This document shows, in pieces, positions 34,801 through 47,254 of a stretch of 64,000 nucleotides of DNA. Position 1 is the stretch's first letter, and each line of letters opens with the position of its first letter. The DNA comes from Paramarasmius palmivorus (Eukaryota > Basidiomycota > Agaricomycetes > Agaricales > Marasmiaceae), in contig JAYKXP010000173.1 of NCBI GenBank assembly GCA_037176845.1, positions 1 to 64,000 on the forward strand, in the 5' to 3' direction. The translations under genes and the position numbers were made by a program. A model generated the notes under the pieces. That model did no database searches, was not told the origin of the DNA, and saw nothing but the letters and a program-made list of their open reading frames with translations.

Positions 34801-36643
34801 GCGAAAGCAATGAACACTTACCAACTCATCCAAAAGGCCTTGCGCTGTATCCGAAGGTCCAGGTTCAGCCAACTTGCGTTCGAGGTCGGTAATATCATCC
34901 TGTAGCGTCTTGATCCTATCTTGACGGGACTTCTTCGCGTGTTTCGACTTCTTCAATATCCTCAGCGAGCCGGTCAAACCTCTCTTTCTGTCATTGCCAT
35001 GTATATCAGTTGGAGAAACAATAACTAGTAAGAAAGACATACGAGTCTGCTGTTCTCGTTCCACTTTGTTTGCATCTCAGAAAATCGATCTCTAACGGCT
35101 TTCTTCTTGCTATCTCGCCGAGTGCCGAGTTGCTCGAGTTCCTGCGTAAGCGCGCTATTAACGAGACGCGTCAGTTCCATAACAAGTTTAACATGAAGCC
35201 TGAAATTATTTACTTGTACAGCTGACGCGCAGGCGCGTTCCTCTGTTCCAGTCGACGCACTTTCTCTGTTAATCGCTGCCTTTCAGCTTTCGCGATATGG
35301 TATCTGTCAGAGATTTCATCTAGTTGAGCGACAGGAAGTAGGATGTTGAGTTTGTCGATCTACATGGAGTGAACATTAACGTGAATCAAAGGGATTTTGT
35401 GAATGAGCCCGATGCCTACCTCTTCTTCAATCTTCTTGCGCTTCATTGTATCTCTGAACTTCGTTTTCAATCGCCGAGTTACGATGTTTCAATTGATCTA
35501 GATCGCTCTGTTCCGTTTGGATTTTCTGGAGACACGATTAACCCATGCACGACGTGGAAATGTGGAGGAGCTTACTAGTAACACCTCCCTATGGTCACGG
35601 CCGACAGTGATAAGGGTGTCATGCCACATCATTGAGACTTGGTTCACCAGCTGCGCGTTGGGTTTCTTTTAGGAGCTGCTGTGGTGACATCATTGCGAAC
35701 GAGGATACTTTGTCCTGGGGAAGGAACGTGCTATAACGGAGAAACCTTAGACAAGATGGCGGCAACAAAAACGCGAAGATACATACCATAGGTTGCTGAT
35801 CTGAACGTTAAGCAGTGCCATCTTAGTGTTGACCTCCTTCCCTGTCGCCGGCCTTCCGTTCAGGGAAAAGGTATTGGTAGCTGCTGTAGCTGACAGTGTT
35901 CGCCGGATGACGAGGTTCGGTTGATCCTTGAGACCTTTCAGTTCGATCTCGATGAACCCGTTCTCTTTGTCGTTTTTGACAAAAGACTGAATCTTCTCTG
36001 CACGACCGAGAATCTGCATGATGTGGCATTGAGTTACCAGTGCCCAGAAAAACGCGACTTTTTTTTCACGTACCGCAGGCGACCAGTTCAACCCTAAAGC
36101 AATTGCGCAGGCAATACTACTCTTTCCCGTGCCATTCGGACCAATAATCATGTTGAGGTATGGTCCGCATTTGAAGTTGGCCGTGTCGTATGTCAAAAAG
36201 TTTTCTAGCTGGATACGAACGATTTGACCGGGTATAAAACTATTAAAAAGGTCATACTAAGCTCCAATAAGACGCGAAAAAATACAATAGACGTACCTAT
36301 CTGTACTATCCCTAGGATGAGTTTTCACTTGGACGCGAACTTCTTCTGCCTTTTGTGTTTGAGAACGTGGGTGACTCGCTCCTTCAGTGTTGGCTCTAGC
36401 GCGTTTTCGTCCTTTGGGAGACCCGTCTTCAACGGCATCCACATCATGCAGACTGTCATCAACGTCACCCTCAGCATCTCTATCAGAAGTCTCTTCTAAT
36501 TCGGCATCTTTCGCACGCCCCTTGCCTTTGTTCTTGCCGACAACGACGGGTTGGGAGGTGGATGGGCCAGAGTGGGTGATGTCGTGATTTTCTTTGGAGG
36601 AATCTGTGTCTGGAGAGGGTGAATGGACGGTGCGACGCGCCAT
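31844..36643 (-). CDS. SMC5: SMC5, structural maintenance of chromosomes protein
   Basis: ATPase of the Smc5/6 complex (DNA repair and recombination, nucleus). The start MARRTVHSPSPDTDSSKENH (36643) leads a low-complexity N-terminal extension. Exon 2 has IVRIQLENFLTYD and the Walker A loop GPNGTGKSS (36142-36117), followed by LGRAEKIQSFVKNDKENGFIEIEL, characteristic of Smc5 rather than Smc6. The middle (about 35700-32500) is coiled coil broken by many short introns, with the hinge inside; I could not fix each exon, and around 34970 two coil frames (RFDRLAEDIEE and AKKSRQDRIKTLQDDI-like) do not join cleanly. The C-terminal head has GCAGEIRISENEDYDKWAI, the signature QRQSGGERSL (about 32245) and Walker B FSLVDEINQ, and ends at 31844. 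The Walker B exon is joined to GMDQRAERVVHNSMV by a clear intron (about 32100-32150). Confidence 0.92.
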
Positions 36644-36993
36644 TTGGTCGCGGGGTGAGTTCTCGCGTCGTTGTCAGTTGGGGACAAAGACGAGTTTCAG
36701 AGTTCACGTGGGAAACTTGAGGGTAGGCTAAAGCCTAAGTGCGGGCCGATAGTCCGTTGTCTGGAACCGGTGGCCGAAACAGGACCGGCGCTTGAAAACG
36801 TCTAAGGCGCAGAGACTTGACATGCATCCAACATGCATCGCGACTAGTGATAAGTAATCCCATGGCCAGCCACGTACTATTTATGCTATATATGTATACA
36901 CAGATCTATAGATACATAATGCAATTAGACAACTATATGATAACCAAGAAAGCAAAGATATCCAACAAACAACTTGCAACGAGTCTATCCACT

Positions 36994-38690
36994 TCATTCA
37001 GTTCTCGGCCTTTTATTACTAGGCTGAGAACGCGATCCCGAAGCCATGGCCGCATCCCTAGTCTGCGAATGCTGGTGTCCTTTCCATACAGGCGGTGGAG
37101 AAGCGGTCACCTTTTCGTATAACTCCTTGTTGAAGCCTACACATTGAAGCCCAACAAACTCCACCTTGGCGACACCAAATTCCACTAGCCGATTTGCATC
37201 AGCTTTTCTCAACGGGGGCCTCTGAATTTGCGTATTCCCCATGATCCGTCCAAGAAGCGGCGACTCCTGTCACCAAACATCAAAATATGCCTTCCAAAAA
37301 GTGACACAAAACGAACGATATAGAAATCCTTATTCAAGGATTCATGATAGGCAAAGCCACCAGGGTAGAGATCTTGCAGCGAGACAATCCTAACGATACC
37401 ACCATAAAAGATCTTGGGATCCGCATCACGAATTCCAATACTCATTCTATCGAAGAAAAGCTCGCGTTCTTCACCGTACGTTCCATCGAACTGGGATATA
37501 CAATGAAAGTTATGCTCTTCGTTCTTCTGAGTCTTCACTACGAGAGCAACCGCGTGTTGTTCCGTCACAAACTTGATACATCCTTGAAGATATACCCATC
37601 TTCGCGCATCTCTGCAATGAGGAATCAGCAATGGATCGTTCAATGCACGTACGTATACATTACCTCTGCGATCGAGAAGTGTACTGCAATCAGAATCAGT
37701 ATCAGACCGAGCATATCTTCGTGAATCAAAGCGCCAAACGCACGACTTTATCGAGACCTTCCTGAAAATTTCGTTCCCAGCCCATCTCTATACAGCCCCG
37801 TACCGTGATGAACGACACAGGCTTGACCTCTTTTTGAGAAACGATATATCCTCGATAATCTGGGAGCGTTTTCATCCTCTGGGTGACGCGTTCAAGGAAT
37901 GAAAGAGTCTGAGGCGGAGTTTCCGGCTAGATTCTAATCGTAAACACGCTGTTCAAGAAGTTCGTATACTGAAAGCTACTTACAGGTTGTGTCTCATAGT
38001 CAGGTGGTCGTTCTTCTGGCACTGACTCGGGATCTCGAACCTGTTCAGCCCCTTTAATACCCAGTGCACACCGATCCACATAACAGTCACACAGACCTCG
38101 CTGACAGTCGTCCGTGTGATGCTAGCCTCGAACCTAGACTGCTCACTTCTTCTCGTGTTCGGCGTGTTCGGGTTGATTGAAGAACGCTAAAGCACGACTG
38201 GGTTACATACATCTTAGATAGAAGAGCGAAGCGCATACCTCTCGAGACTGTAATCCCCGAACGGTATCGTTCAACGCGGTCATTTGGGTCTCCATGTTGC
38301 TAATCCTGCTCTTCCAGGGCCAAAACGCGTGTCAGGAATACTAGCCATTCGTGTAGGATGGGACACTAACTTCGTTCTTCTTAACAGCATCTTTCAGAAC
38401 CTACGAGTGGCTCAGGGTTAGGGAAAGCTGGAACATTTCGAGAACGAGCTAAAGGTCGTACAGAGATCTCCTCGAGTAAGGCAGTGACCGTGTCTGACGG
38501 TAGATTGGTCGGACTGGACAAGATAGGTCCGTTAATTGCTTGGAGTGCTTTAGATAACATGCTACTCACCGTGACCGCTCCGTTGTCGTTGAAAATATTC
38601 TATTGATCATGAGGTGTCGTGAGCGGATCTTGCGAAACAAGGGATGGAAAGGAAACTCACATTCGACGTGTTAGATCGTCCTCGTTGCAT
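36994..38690 (-). CDS. paralogue 1 of a five-member tandem family, unknown function
   Basis: Likely start MQRGRSNTSN at 38690, then short exons (NIFNDNGAVT; SSMLSKALQAINGP) and a coiled-coil-like part (TQMTALNDTVRGLQSRE). The first shared block is KPVSFITVRGCIEMGWERNFQEG (about 37810-37750). The second is HAVALVVKTQKNEEHNFHCISQFDGTYGEERELFFDR...IFYGGIVRIVSLQDLYPGG (37570-37360). The last exon is ADANRLVEFGVAKVEFVGLQCVGFNKELYEKV with a basic tail ending KRPRTE at 36994. From memory the C-terminal part resembles an uncharacterised agaricomycete domain (DUF6697 type). The basic C-terminal tail may be a nuclear localisation signal. This is the most divergent copy (EFGVAK in place of QSGDIK). Confidence 0.6.
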
Positions 38691-39252
38691 TTTGTGCTTG
38701 AGCAATATGCCCAATCGGTTCCACGTCAAAGTTTGGATTCACTGCCAGCAGAGAGGTAGCAAAAGTGCGCGGCTTTGAGTAGTCCTTGAAGAAAAAGATC
38801 AGTCTTTTGAGGAAGAACAAGAGAGTGGGGATGGGGATTGATGACAGAACAGGGAAAGAAAGCGGTTAACTTGCCCAATGCCCAACTTAGGTTACTTTCA
38901 TAGATCATTTTTCTCAGGTCGCGTCACTTCGTGGCGATGCAACAGTGCCTTTGAGAAGAATGTCAAAGCAAGTGCTGTATCGTGTGGATTTCCTTTGTCA
39001 GTATATAAGGGGATGCATGGTTGTCAAAGTCTTTCAAATGCCAAGTAGAACATTGAAGCAGATGAATGGTGTTGAACGCTGATGATGGAAGGTCAAGAAA
39101 GGACTGTCGCGTGAGAAACGGCACGGATCCATCTCGGACCCTTCACCCGGCCGGATTCCGATTACAGCTCTCGAACACCAAGTTGTACAAACTACCGATA
39201 GCAAGAATGCAATCGTGTCCCTGATACCAAAAAGCTCATCGAAGTAGCTAAG

Positions 39253-40755
39253 TCATTCTACCTTCCGTCGCTTTTCTAACCTCCCATCCTGGGGTTGTGC
39301 CGGGGCTGGCCGCTTGTATCTTCCCGTACTTTTTGAAGGAGTAACCTGCTTTGCCATGTCCATAACCCTTTCGTGAAGATCTGCGTCGAAGCCTACACAT
39401 TGGAGCCCGATCAGCTCCAGTTTAATATCTCCAGACTGAACCAGTTTCTTGATATTGTTTTTGCCTAACAACTTCGGCCTTCGCACTTGGGCATCCGCTA
39501 CTGACTCTACAATACGATCAATGCTGTAATGCTATGGGACACTCAGAAAATGTAAGTATGATGCCGAGTGTGACAGTGCTGAACCTTGCCAAAGCGACGA
39601 TTTACGTCACCAAGTACCACGCCTTGGGGACATATATCACTCAAGCCGACAATTCGATAAGTTCCGGCGTAGAACACATCCTTTTCAGGCTTTTTACGTG
39701 CAGTTCTGTCGAAGAAAAATGCCGTTCTTCGCCATGGAGCTCGTCAAAGGGTGACAACAGCTCGAAGTCGTGCTCAGAGTTGGTTTGCGTTTTGGGGACA
39801 ATGGCTAAAGCGTGCTGATAGTTGACGAAAAGTGGTACGTCCTGGTAGATAAAGATGTTCCTTTACCCGTTGGGCCGAGAGAGACTGGGGGAAGAGATGA
39901 ATGATGAGCCTAAGATGTAGATCAGTACTGTTACTCACGGCCGCTTGGAGCTTAGCCTGAAAGGCTCTTTCCCATCCCTTTTGGCGACAAAGATCTGCAT
40001 CGATAGATGACACGCGCGTAGAGCACGTATGTTGTATGTATCTACCACCAAACCATGGTAGTCGTTGAACTCTGGAGAGGCATCGCTGGAGGAGATTTGA
40101 TGTAGGCTGTGGCATAGAATTGAGACACCGTGACGGGTTACTTCAACTGACCATCAAGTCCTCACTGCTTCAGTGTCTGCTCTATCGTCTGACTTGAAGA
40201 TGGATGAGTATCCCCGAACTTTGCAGCAGATTCACGCTATAGACGCACTTGGATGTCTGCGATCATAGCCCTGGCGTTCAATTCATTCTGCAATTCTCGT
40301 ACTTGAGTCTAAAAGATAACAAGTAAAGTGAGATTATCATGATCGGTGTATCATAACTCACCTCCTTTGCGAAAAGAAGATCTTTCGTTGCCTACGAATC
40401 AAGCGGGTTGGTTTGAGTGGGTTGGCAAACACCAAAATGTGTCATACGTCGAGTTCCTTGCGTAGGCTAGCGACCAGTTCCACAGCAGCTTTGTCAAAGG
40501 TAGCCTTCTAGTAAAAGGAACCCAGACCTTCAGCATGTTGCATTACAATGATCAAGGCCTGAACATACCGGGACTCGGATAGTCAAGAATTCATCGCTCT
40601 GAGTCGGTTCGAATTTATCACCCGAGTCCTGTATTCTGAGCGGTATAGGCATGAAAAGGTGACAATATTGATACCGATCTCACTGCATCGAGTTCTTCTT
40701 TTATTCCCTTTTCGACGTCAAGGTCCCTTGGGGAAAGGAACGGTGAAGCGTCCAT
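39253..40755 (-). pseudogene. paralogue 2 of the tandem family, with frameshifts
   Basis: Start exon MDASPFLSPRDLDVEKGIKEELDA (40755) and a DEFLTIRVP exon near 40590, then coiled-coil pieces and the DADLCRQKGWERAFQAKLQAA block (about 39950). In the central domain PGRTTF (about 39835) runs on in a wrong frame, while VNYQHALAIVPKTQTNSEHDFELLSPFDELHGEE continues in the next. Near 39718 a further single-base step separates GEER from FFFDRTARKKPEKDVFYAGTYRIVGL. The last exon KKLVQSGDIKLELIGLQCVGFDADLHERV with the tail RLEKRRKVE is intact. Two one-base steps in an otherwise well-preserved gene suggest a young pseudogene or assembly indels. Confidence 0.55.
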
Positions 40756-41585
40756 AGGTCCTACAGGCTGTCAATGATGTCGATGAGAGTTCGAGGGAAA
40801 GCGCTATTCCTCGGCGACTGATTGAATTTCCCACACAAGATTGCTCACAGGCCCTCTTGGCGGCAACGATTCCCACTTGCACTCTGCCTTCACCTCAACA
40901 GAACGCGAAGCCCACTACAGCAGGGACGATTGCGGAAAATTCTCCTCTCAGAGAAGATACCGGGATTGTACTGCGGGAGACAGCGAGAGAAACAGGATTC
41001 ACAATTTCGGTGAGCTTCTCTCTCGACCGCCTATATCTGACTCAACACAATTAATGCTTGCATCGTCATACAGGGTCCGCTCAGGTCTACAACAACACAA
41101 CTTCGTAATATCTAATGCTTTGAACTTTGAAATCCCCGCTCGAGGTAACAATATCGAGTTAGCCCAAGCCTCTGGAGCGCAATTCCCGTCATTTGGTTCC
41201 AAAACAAATCCCCAGCGCATTGTAACCTTCCGTCTTTTATGCTCTACTAGAAGCTCATCCGAAAAGGCCCTACACGAACCCCCTTCAACTCGGATTTCGT
41301 ACGTCGACAGCATTCGTTACCTGAACGCTGAAGTACGATTTTTAGGAATCTTCACTTGTCGTAGGATACCTGAGGGACTATCATATGTGTCTCGGAACTT
41401 GGAAGCTGTCGGTCGTTCCATATGAGTGTCGTAGTTCGCTTGGACTTGTTCGGGTACGAGTATCATAAAAGCATTTTCAAAGCCATACATGGTGTACATT
41501 GTGAATAACATCGATAGCAATCAAAGCAATACTGAAATATAGTGTCCTCTCCGAAGATCCTCCATGTCGTGAAACCTATGACAGG

Positions 41586-43154
41586 TCAATTGAGCTTTCG
41601 CCGCTTTGAACGCGTCCCCTGGGAAGGACCATCCTTTGCCTTGCGTTTCTTCTTGTTCGGGGCACCTGCCGCTTGAGCCTTGGACTGCTTCGATGACCGC
41701 CCCTTCACCGTGACCTTTCCGTACAGATCTGCGTTAAATTTTATGTACTGAAGCCCAATCATCTCCAGCTTGATAGAGCCAGACTTCACCAGTCTCCTAA
41801 TCTCGCTTCTGCCTAGCATAGGTCTTTGGACTTGAGCGTCTGCAACGGAGTCTACGATATAGTCAAGTGACTGTGAGTAGCATAATCAGTGTTTTGTGAA
41901 GCAAGAGTTTAACGTTGAACAAGACCAACCTGAGACAGTGTCTTATTGAATGCCATTCCTTGGAGATGTAGATGCTTCAAGCCGAGGATCCGGTACGTTC
42001 CAGCGTAGAAAACGTCATTCTGGGGCTTACTACTCTGTGTAGTTTTGTCAAAGAAAAGTTCCCGAATTTCGCCGTAAAGTGTATCGAACGCTGACAACAG
42101 TTCGAAGTCGTGTTTAGAATTGGTTTGTGTCATGGGAACAACAGCATAGGCGTGCTTGTCGTTGACGAGATGGATGCGTCCTGGTATATAAAGCGGCTCC
42201 ACATTCTGAGACTGGGGCGGATCGAACTAGGGAGAGGAGACATAAGAGTCAAGACCGTCTAAATGATGCTAGTGCTCACAGTGTCTCTGAACTTGGCTTG
42301 AAAAATTCGCTCCCATCCCATCTCAGAACAGAGACTCATCTCCATGAACGACACAGGTTTCAACTTTTTTCGTTTCACTGGCAATTTCTCAGCCAGTGGA
42401 AGCCGCTTAATTTCAGTCACGATCCGTTGAGAAAGGGTCTTCGAATCGGCGGGAGCTTGTGGGGTAACCTGAATAAGACGTGAGTTTCAATATTTGAGTT
42501 CTGCTGTCCAGTGCTCTCACGTGTGACTCTTCTTTCTCTTCAGCTCGCACCTTATATATAGATTGGTCAGTACTTCTAGGTTTACATCGAATAGCCTTAG
42601 GTGCTTACTTGGAGTTCCTCGATCAGAGCCTTCGCACTGTTTAGTTCCTTTTGTAACTCTTCTATTTGGGTCTAGAGGATATTCAATCTGAGAATGTTAT
42701 AGCAGCATCTACGCCTCGACCCACATCTTTCGCGTGGAGAAGATTGTTTAGGCTAGCATTTGATTGGATGACGGCTTCGTCGACAACAGCTTTCTATGCA
42801 GAAATGATTAGCAGCTCTCAACACTGAAAGACGCTGGACACGCACCGGGACACTGATGGCCACTAGTCCATCCTTCGAATCCACTTCACCCGAATCCTAA
42901 ATCCCCGAACGTATGAACTTCAATGACCAGATGAAGTTGCTGAACCTAGCCTTACTGCGTCGTATTCTTCCCTTGCTCGTTGCTTGCCCTTATCGGATCC
43001 CTAGGAATGGTACGGGTCTTCAGTTCAGACTGAGATATGCATGTGTAGCCCCGGAACTCACGTTCAAAGGCTTGATGGATGTTCCAGGAATAATGGCCTT
43101 GGTGCTGCATCCGAAGACCTTCGTAAAGACCGATGAAGAGGATGCCTGGTCCAT
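41586..43154 (-). CDS. paralogue 3 of the tandem family, unknown function
   Basis: Start exon MDQASSSSVFTKVFGCSTKA at 43154, DSGEVDSKDGLVAISVP exon (42900-42845), helical exons, then KPVSFMEMSLCSEMGWERIFQAKF (about 42355-42300). The central domain is LYIPGRIHLVNDKHAYAVVPMTQTNSKHDFELLSAFDTLYGEIRELFFDKT...DVFYAGTYRILGLKHLH (42200-41960). The last exon is RRLVKSGSIKLEMIGLQYIKFNADLYGKV with a strongly basic tail, SKRRKLN, ending at 41586. GLQCVGF of the other copies is GLQYIKF here. No lesion seen in the blocks I can align. Confidence 0.6.
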
Positions 43155-43429
43155 AGTAGAGCTCGAATGATGGGGGTTTAAAGAAGATATTGGTTGCATA
43201 AGTACGGGTATATCCTGACCGTGACAAAGATGTTCTTCGATTCCCAGGCGCACTAACTACATCCTCAGGCTCCATCACAACCACCATCTACAGGTGCTAA
43301 GAGGTGCTTAGGGAGGCACAGATATTTCCTTTCATTCCGGAACTGGGCGGACGCATGCGGCTTTCTTTTTTGACGACAGCGCCGACCATGGCGTGAGGGT
43401 AAGGCCTGTCTTCATGATCTTGCTATTGC

Positions 43430-43915
43430 CCATCACCGAGCCTCCGGTTCTCCTCCGCCAACTCTATCGAGGTCTAGATGGTTCTGCAGACTCCTGCTAG
43501 TTTCTTCGGTGATTCGCCTGAGTGTTATGGTCGTATTAGGGTGCAAGGGTGTGGGCATTGAACGTAGAAAGGGCAGAATGGATGGATAGTGCATGCTCTG
43601 GCGCAATATTTCTCGGTATCCTCCTTCAGCAGAGCCAAGGAATTGTACGGAACATGGCCTCTTTAACAGGACATCGAATGGTTGTTGGGCATGGGAGGCA
43701 TAGGAGACGGTGATGGGAATGGAAAAGGGCAGCTGCACCAATAATTCTCGGTCTCAGTACTTACTTCCCTTCGCATAAGTGCCATTACGCCTCATTACGC
43801 GTTCAAGTTGAACTTATCACGCCTACTACACGCATCTACTGAGATTCTCGGAACATTCAAACCTCTCGTCATGTATAGACTATCGAGTCTCGCAAATTGC
43901 ACGATCACCGAAGTC
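43430..43915. repeat. duplicated segment upstream of paralogue 3
   Basis: About 480 bp matches 47255-47700 (upstream of paralogue 4) in order and with high identity: ACCGAGCCTCCGGT, CAACTCTATCGAGGTCT, GCATTGAACGTAG-AAGGGCA, GTGATGGGAATGGAAAAGGG, CTCGTCATGTATA. It shows that paralogues 3 and 4 arose by a duplication that included 5' flanking DNA. Minus-strand peptides here (HAQQPFDVLLK, AEGGYREILRQ) also occur at 47522-47160, so the block may derive from a neighbouring coding sequence that is no longer intact. Confidence 0.7.
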
Positions 43916-43992
43916 AAGAACGATACGCTCACGCCTAGGCTCGGTTCCAGCCGCGTTCGCAGTACGTAATTTTGATGGGAGAGAGGACGGTA

Positions 43993-44909
43993 CTGCGGGG
44001 GCCGTTTTGGCAGGCCCTGCCAAATGTGAGTTTGGACTTAGTGAAACCAGCTCGATCAAAACCCGCTTTCTTCCTCTCCCTCAATGTTCCCCGATGTTTA
44101 CCCTCATCCCTCACCCATATAGCCTCAGGAAGAGCATCAGATTGTCAATTGTTCATCTTTTTGACTTGTCAGGCGCATTTTAACAATAAATGCGTCCCTT
44201 CTCAACGCAATATTGGCTTACAGAAGAAAGATTGGTTCTATAGCATCTTTTTTGCTCATCAAGGAGGATATCGGTGCGTAAACAGTAGATATCGTTCCTA
44301 CTCCATAACTCACAACGATTATATCAAATCCTTAGTGTTTCGTCTGTCTATATTGTCACCAGAGCCTGACGCTGCTTGTGTTGTGGCCTTCGTCTCGCGG
44401 TTTCGTATCCGATTACACCGCTCGAGAGGACCCATTCAGCACAAATCGAATCGCATTTGATGTGCTCAAGGAATCCAGCATTTCGACTGCTTTTTCAGTC
44501 GTCTCACCTCCTGGAGGAGCATTTTTGCGCTAGCTGCCGTCAAACTCATGGCTCAATACACTATTATCCTGCCGATTGGGGTCGTTTGGGACTCTGAAGA
44601 CTTGAAGATCGTCACCCACCTGAGAGGGTATGTTTGTGGGTATTACGTGCGGTTCCCGAACAGACTGGGCTGATTTTGTGGTTTTCAGGCACAATTTTCG
44701 CTCTTCCTCTTCTCGAATGGTCGAGGACCTCATTGGGTTGGCCAGTCTGACTCACTGAGTGCTCGTTTCACCTCCTAAGTGTTTTGGTAGCGCAAGGTTG
44801 GGAGGGAACGATACGATTTGAGATTCTGTGTCCGCATCGTAGACGGAATATGATGATTTCAACTAAGTCCGAACTCATATTTGGCGGGCCTGCCAAAATG
44901 GCCCCGGTT
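43993..44909. mobile_element. TIR element, about 917 bp, TA flanks
   Basis: Terminal inverted repeats of about 48 bp: the left (43993-44041) reads GGGGGCCGTTTTGGCAGG..., the right (44862-44909, reverse complement) reads CGGGGCCATTTTGGCAGG..., and both continue through CCAAAT-TGAGTT-GGACTTAGT. Each TIR contains a TTGGCAGG/CCTGCCAA palindrome. The element is bordered by TA on both sides, as expected for a Tc1/mariner-type target duplication. Internal frames show no transposase, so it is a non-autonomous element. It sits in the duplicated block downstream of paralogue 4 and is absent from the matching place near 47700. Confidence 0.72.
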
Positions 44910-45023
44910 TATATATTTTTAATACAGTCCCTTCGGTCTCGTCCTTTCCCCTGCCGTAACTTCTTTCCTTTTTCAAATCATTACCCCGGTTGTAGATTGT
45001 CCCTAATATACCTGTTCTAACAG

Positions 45024-45346
45024 TATGTAGACGAGACCGAACGGGAATGGGTACGAGTCTAGCTCACGCCCACTAGCAATCACTTTTTAATAGACAAAAA
45101 TCCAGCTTGACACATTAAATTTCTACCGAAAATACAGCCGACGTTTTCCGATCCTCAAGAAACCCTTCGGCAACGAATCCGATTGGCTGGCAATGCGTTT
45201 TATGAGGATAAAAGCGCTTCGGAAAACGTCGGCTGTCTTTTTGGTAGAAATTTATCGTGTCAACCTAGATATCTTTCTATCAAAAAGCGATTGTTAATGG
45301 GTGTGGCTCCTAGCATCTTTACTCTTCCGTATCATTTCCACTACAG
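45024..45346. repeat. long imperfect palindrome (fold-back)
   Basis: Left arm 45024-45151 and right arm 45219-45346 are reverse complements. The core is nearly perfect: TTGACAC..TAAATTTCTACC..ACAGCCGACGTTTTCCGA on the left matches TCGGAAAACGTCGGCTGT..GGTAGAAATTTA..GTGTCAA on the right. Outward the match fades gradually (CCCACTAGCAATCACTTTTT against CCCATTAACAATCGCTTTTT, and ACGGGAATG-type blocks). The loop is about 67 nt and holds a smaller TCCTCA/TGAGGA pair. The right arm merges into the 3' flank of paralogue 4. It could be a fold-back MITE or an inverted duplication; no coding content. Confidence 0.8.
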
Positions 45347-45559
45347 GGATGGCACCGAAATGGTCTGCACAAAAGGATTCCTACGCCCTGCACGCCCTTG
45401 TTGTAGCGTGGAGCTATCGTGACTTTGAGGTATCAACTGTCTGTCGTTTATCCAAGGTCATATCTCTAGTATATCGTCCATTCAAAGTTACATCGCGGTA
45501 GTTTACATTACGAATAACATCGATAGCAAAAAAGCAAATATATCATGAAGCCTGTGTGA

Positions 45560-47188
45560 CTAATCTTTTTTTCGTCGCTTTCCTCGTGGATGGGAGCCTC
45601 CGACCCCGCCTTGTGCGGCTGGCTGTTTGCGTTTACCCGCACTCTTTGCAGGTTCTGCCTGGTTTGACGTGTCCGTCACCCTTTGATATAGATCTTCGTC
45701 AAAGCCTACGCATTGAAGCCCAACTAACTCCAGCTTGATGTCTCCTGACAGCACGAGTTCCTTGATTTTGCTTTTCCCTAACGGGGGTTTCTGCGTTTGG
45801 GCGTCGGCGATCGCGTCTACTATGCAACCAAGACCACGCTCCTGCAAAATGATCAGGATCCGTGGTTGTGATACCAAAACATCAGCGTGGCTCACTTTGC
45901 GAAAAATACGGCATGTAGCAGCCAGTCGTCACTCCTTGAGGATGAAGATCCTTTAAGCCGACGACTTGATAGGTGCCACCGTAGAAGATATCTTTCTTGT
46001 GGTTATGACCAGACAGCGTAGTTTTGTCGAAGAACAATTCGCGCCGTTGGTCATACATGTCGTCAAATGGTGACAATAGCTCGAAGTCGTGTTCGACATT
46101 AGTCTGAGTTTTAGGACCAATGGTAAGGGCATGGTTCTTGTAAAAGAAGAAGGTGCGGCCTGGGGTGTAAAGAAGCTTGTGCATGGTACGATTACCGCCG
46201 AAGCTATTGTTCGAGGCCGAATTGTACTATGAAATAAGATGAGAGAGAGTAGTGAATCGGACCATTAATACGCACAGTCTCTTGAAATCTCTCCTGGAAA
46301 AATCTTTCCCAACCCATTTCACGACAAAGGTCCATATCAATGAACAAAACCCGCTTCAATTTGTTTCGCTGTTTGGGTAAAGCATCAAACATGGGCAACC
46401 GCTTTATTTCGCTCATGAGCCGTTCTGTAGTCTTTACTTGAGAGATGAGTTTGAGTGGTTATTTTGCTGCACAAGACCTCACAGTATTAGTTTCAAGATC
46501 TTCAGCTGCACCCTGTAGTTTGTATCAGTTGGATTACACAATCCGTTACGAATACGAGTAACAGGTACTCACTTGGAGGTCTGCGATTGAAGCCTTTGCA
46601 TCGTTTAGCTCGTTGTGCAGTTCTTCTATTTGCGCCTGAGAGCACTTAGTAAAGTAGAATAGTCGCGCTCGTCCCATGACTCACGTCTTTTTTGAAGAGC
46701 AGGTCTTTTGCTGCCTGCAAATTAAGTGGGTTGGTTGGAGCGGGTCACCAAACACCAGAACGTATCGTACGCGGAGTTCCTTGCGTAGGTCTGCGACTAA
46801 TTCCACAGCAGCCTTGTCGAAGACGGCTTTCTGAGGCAATGAATCAGAACCTTTAGCATATGGTATACCAGCGATTGAGACTTGGACACACCGGGACTCG
46901 AAGAGTCAACAACTCATCGCTCGCTTCAAATTTCTCTTCCGACTCCACCTGCATTATATATAGGCTTGAAGGTAGGGAGTTTTTGAACCTGTTCTCACTG
47001 AATCATGCTCTTGCTTTGCTCGTTGCTCGCCCCGATAACCGTCCTGTAGATGATTTACATCAGCTAAGTAAGGAATCGAAGGTAGCACTGCAACTCACAT
47101 GTATTTGGATAGGTCCCTGGGAGGTTCCACTACTGTCCTCATCGCGTTCATTTTGCCCTTCAGCAGACGGAGTGTATAACCAGTCCAT
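45560..47188 (-). CDS. paralogue 4 of the tandem family, unknown function
   Basis: Start exon MDWLYTPSAEGQNERDEDSS at 47188 and an ESEEKFEASDELLTLRVP exon (about 46945-46890). Helical/coiled-coil exons follow (KAVFDKAAVELVADLRKELR-like, EELHNELNDAKASIADLQ-like), then MSEIKRLPMFDALPKQRNKLKRV with FIDMDLCREMGWERFFQERFQ (46416-46270). Central domain: LLYTPGRTFFFYKNHALTIGPKTQTNVEHDFELLSPFDDMYDQRRELFFDKT, DIFYGGTYQVVGLKDLHPQGV (46180-45935). The last exons are ADAQTQKPPLGKSKIKELVLSGDIKLELVGLQCVGFDEDLYQRV with a Lys/Arg-rich tail, GKRRKKD, ending at 45560. The exon order fits paralogues 3 and 5. No clear lesion. Confidence 0.62.
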
Positions 47189-47254
47189 AGTATAGACGAT
47201 GATGGGAGGAAGGAAGGATATAACAAGATATCGACTTCGATTCCCAGGTCTCCT

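Noticed and set aside
43972..44460. 162-codon frame inside the TIR element as a transposase
   Set aside because: No DDE-type spacing or DNA-binding motif is visible and the frame starts outside the TIR.
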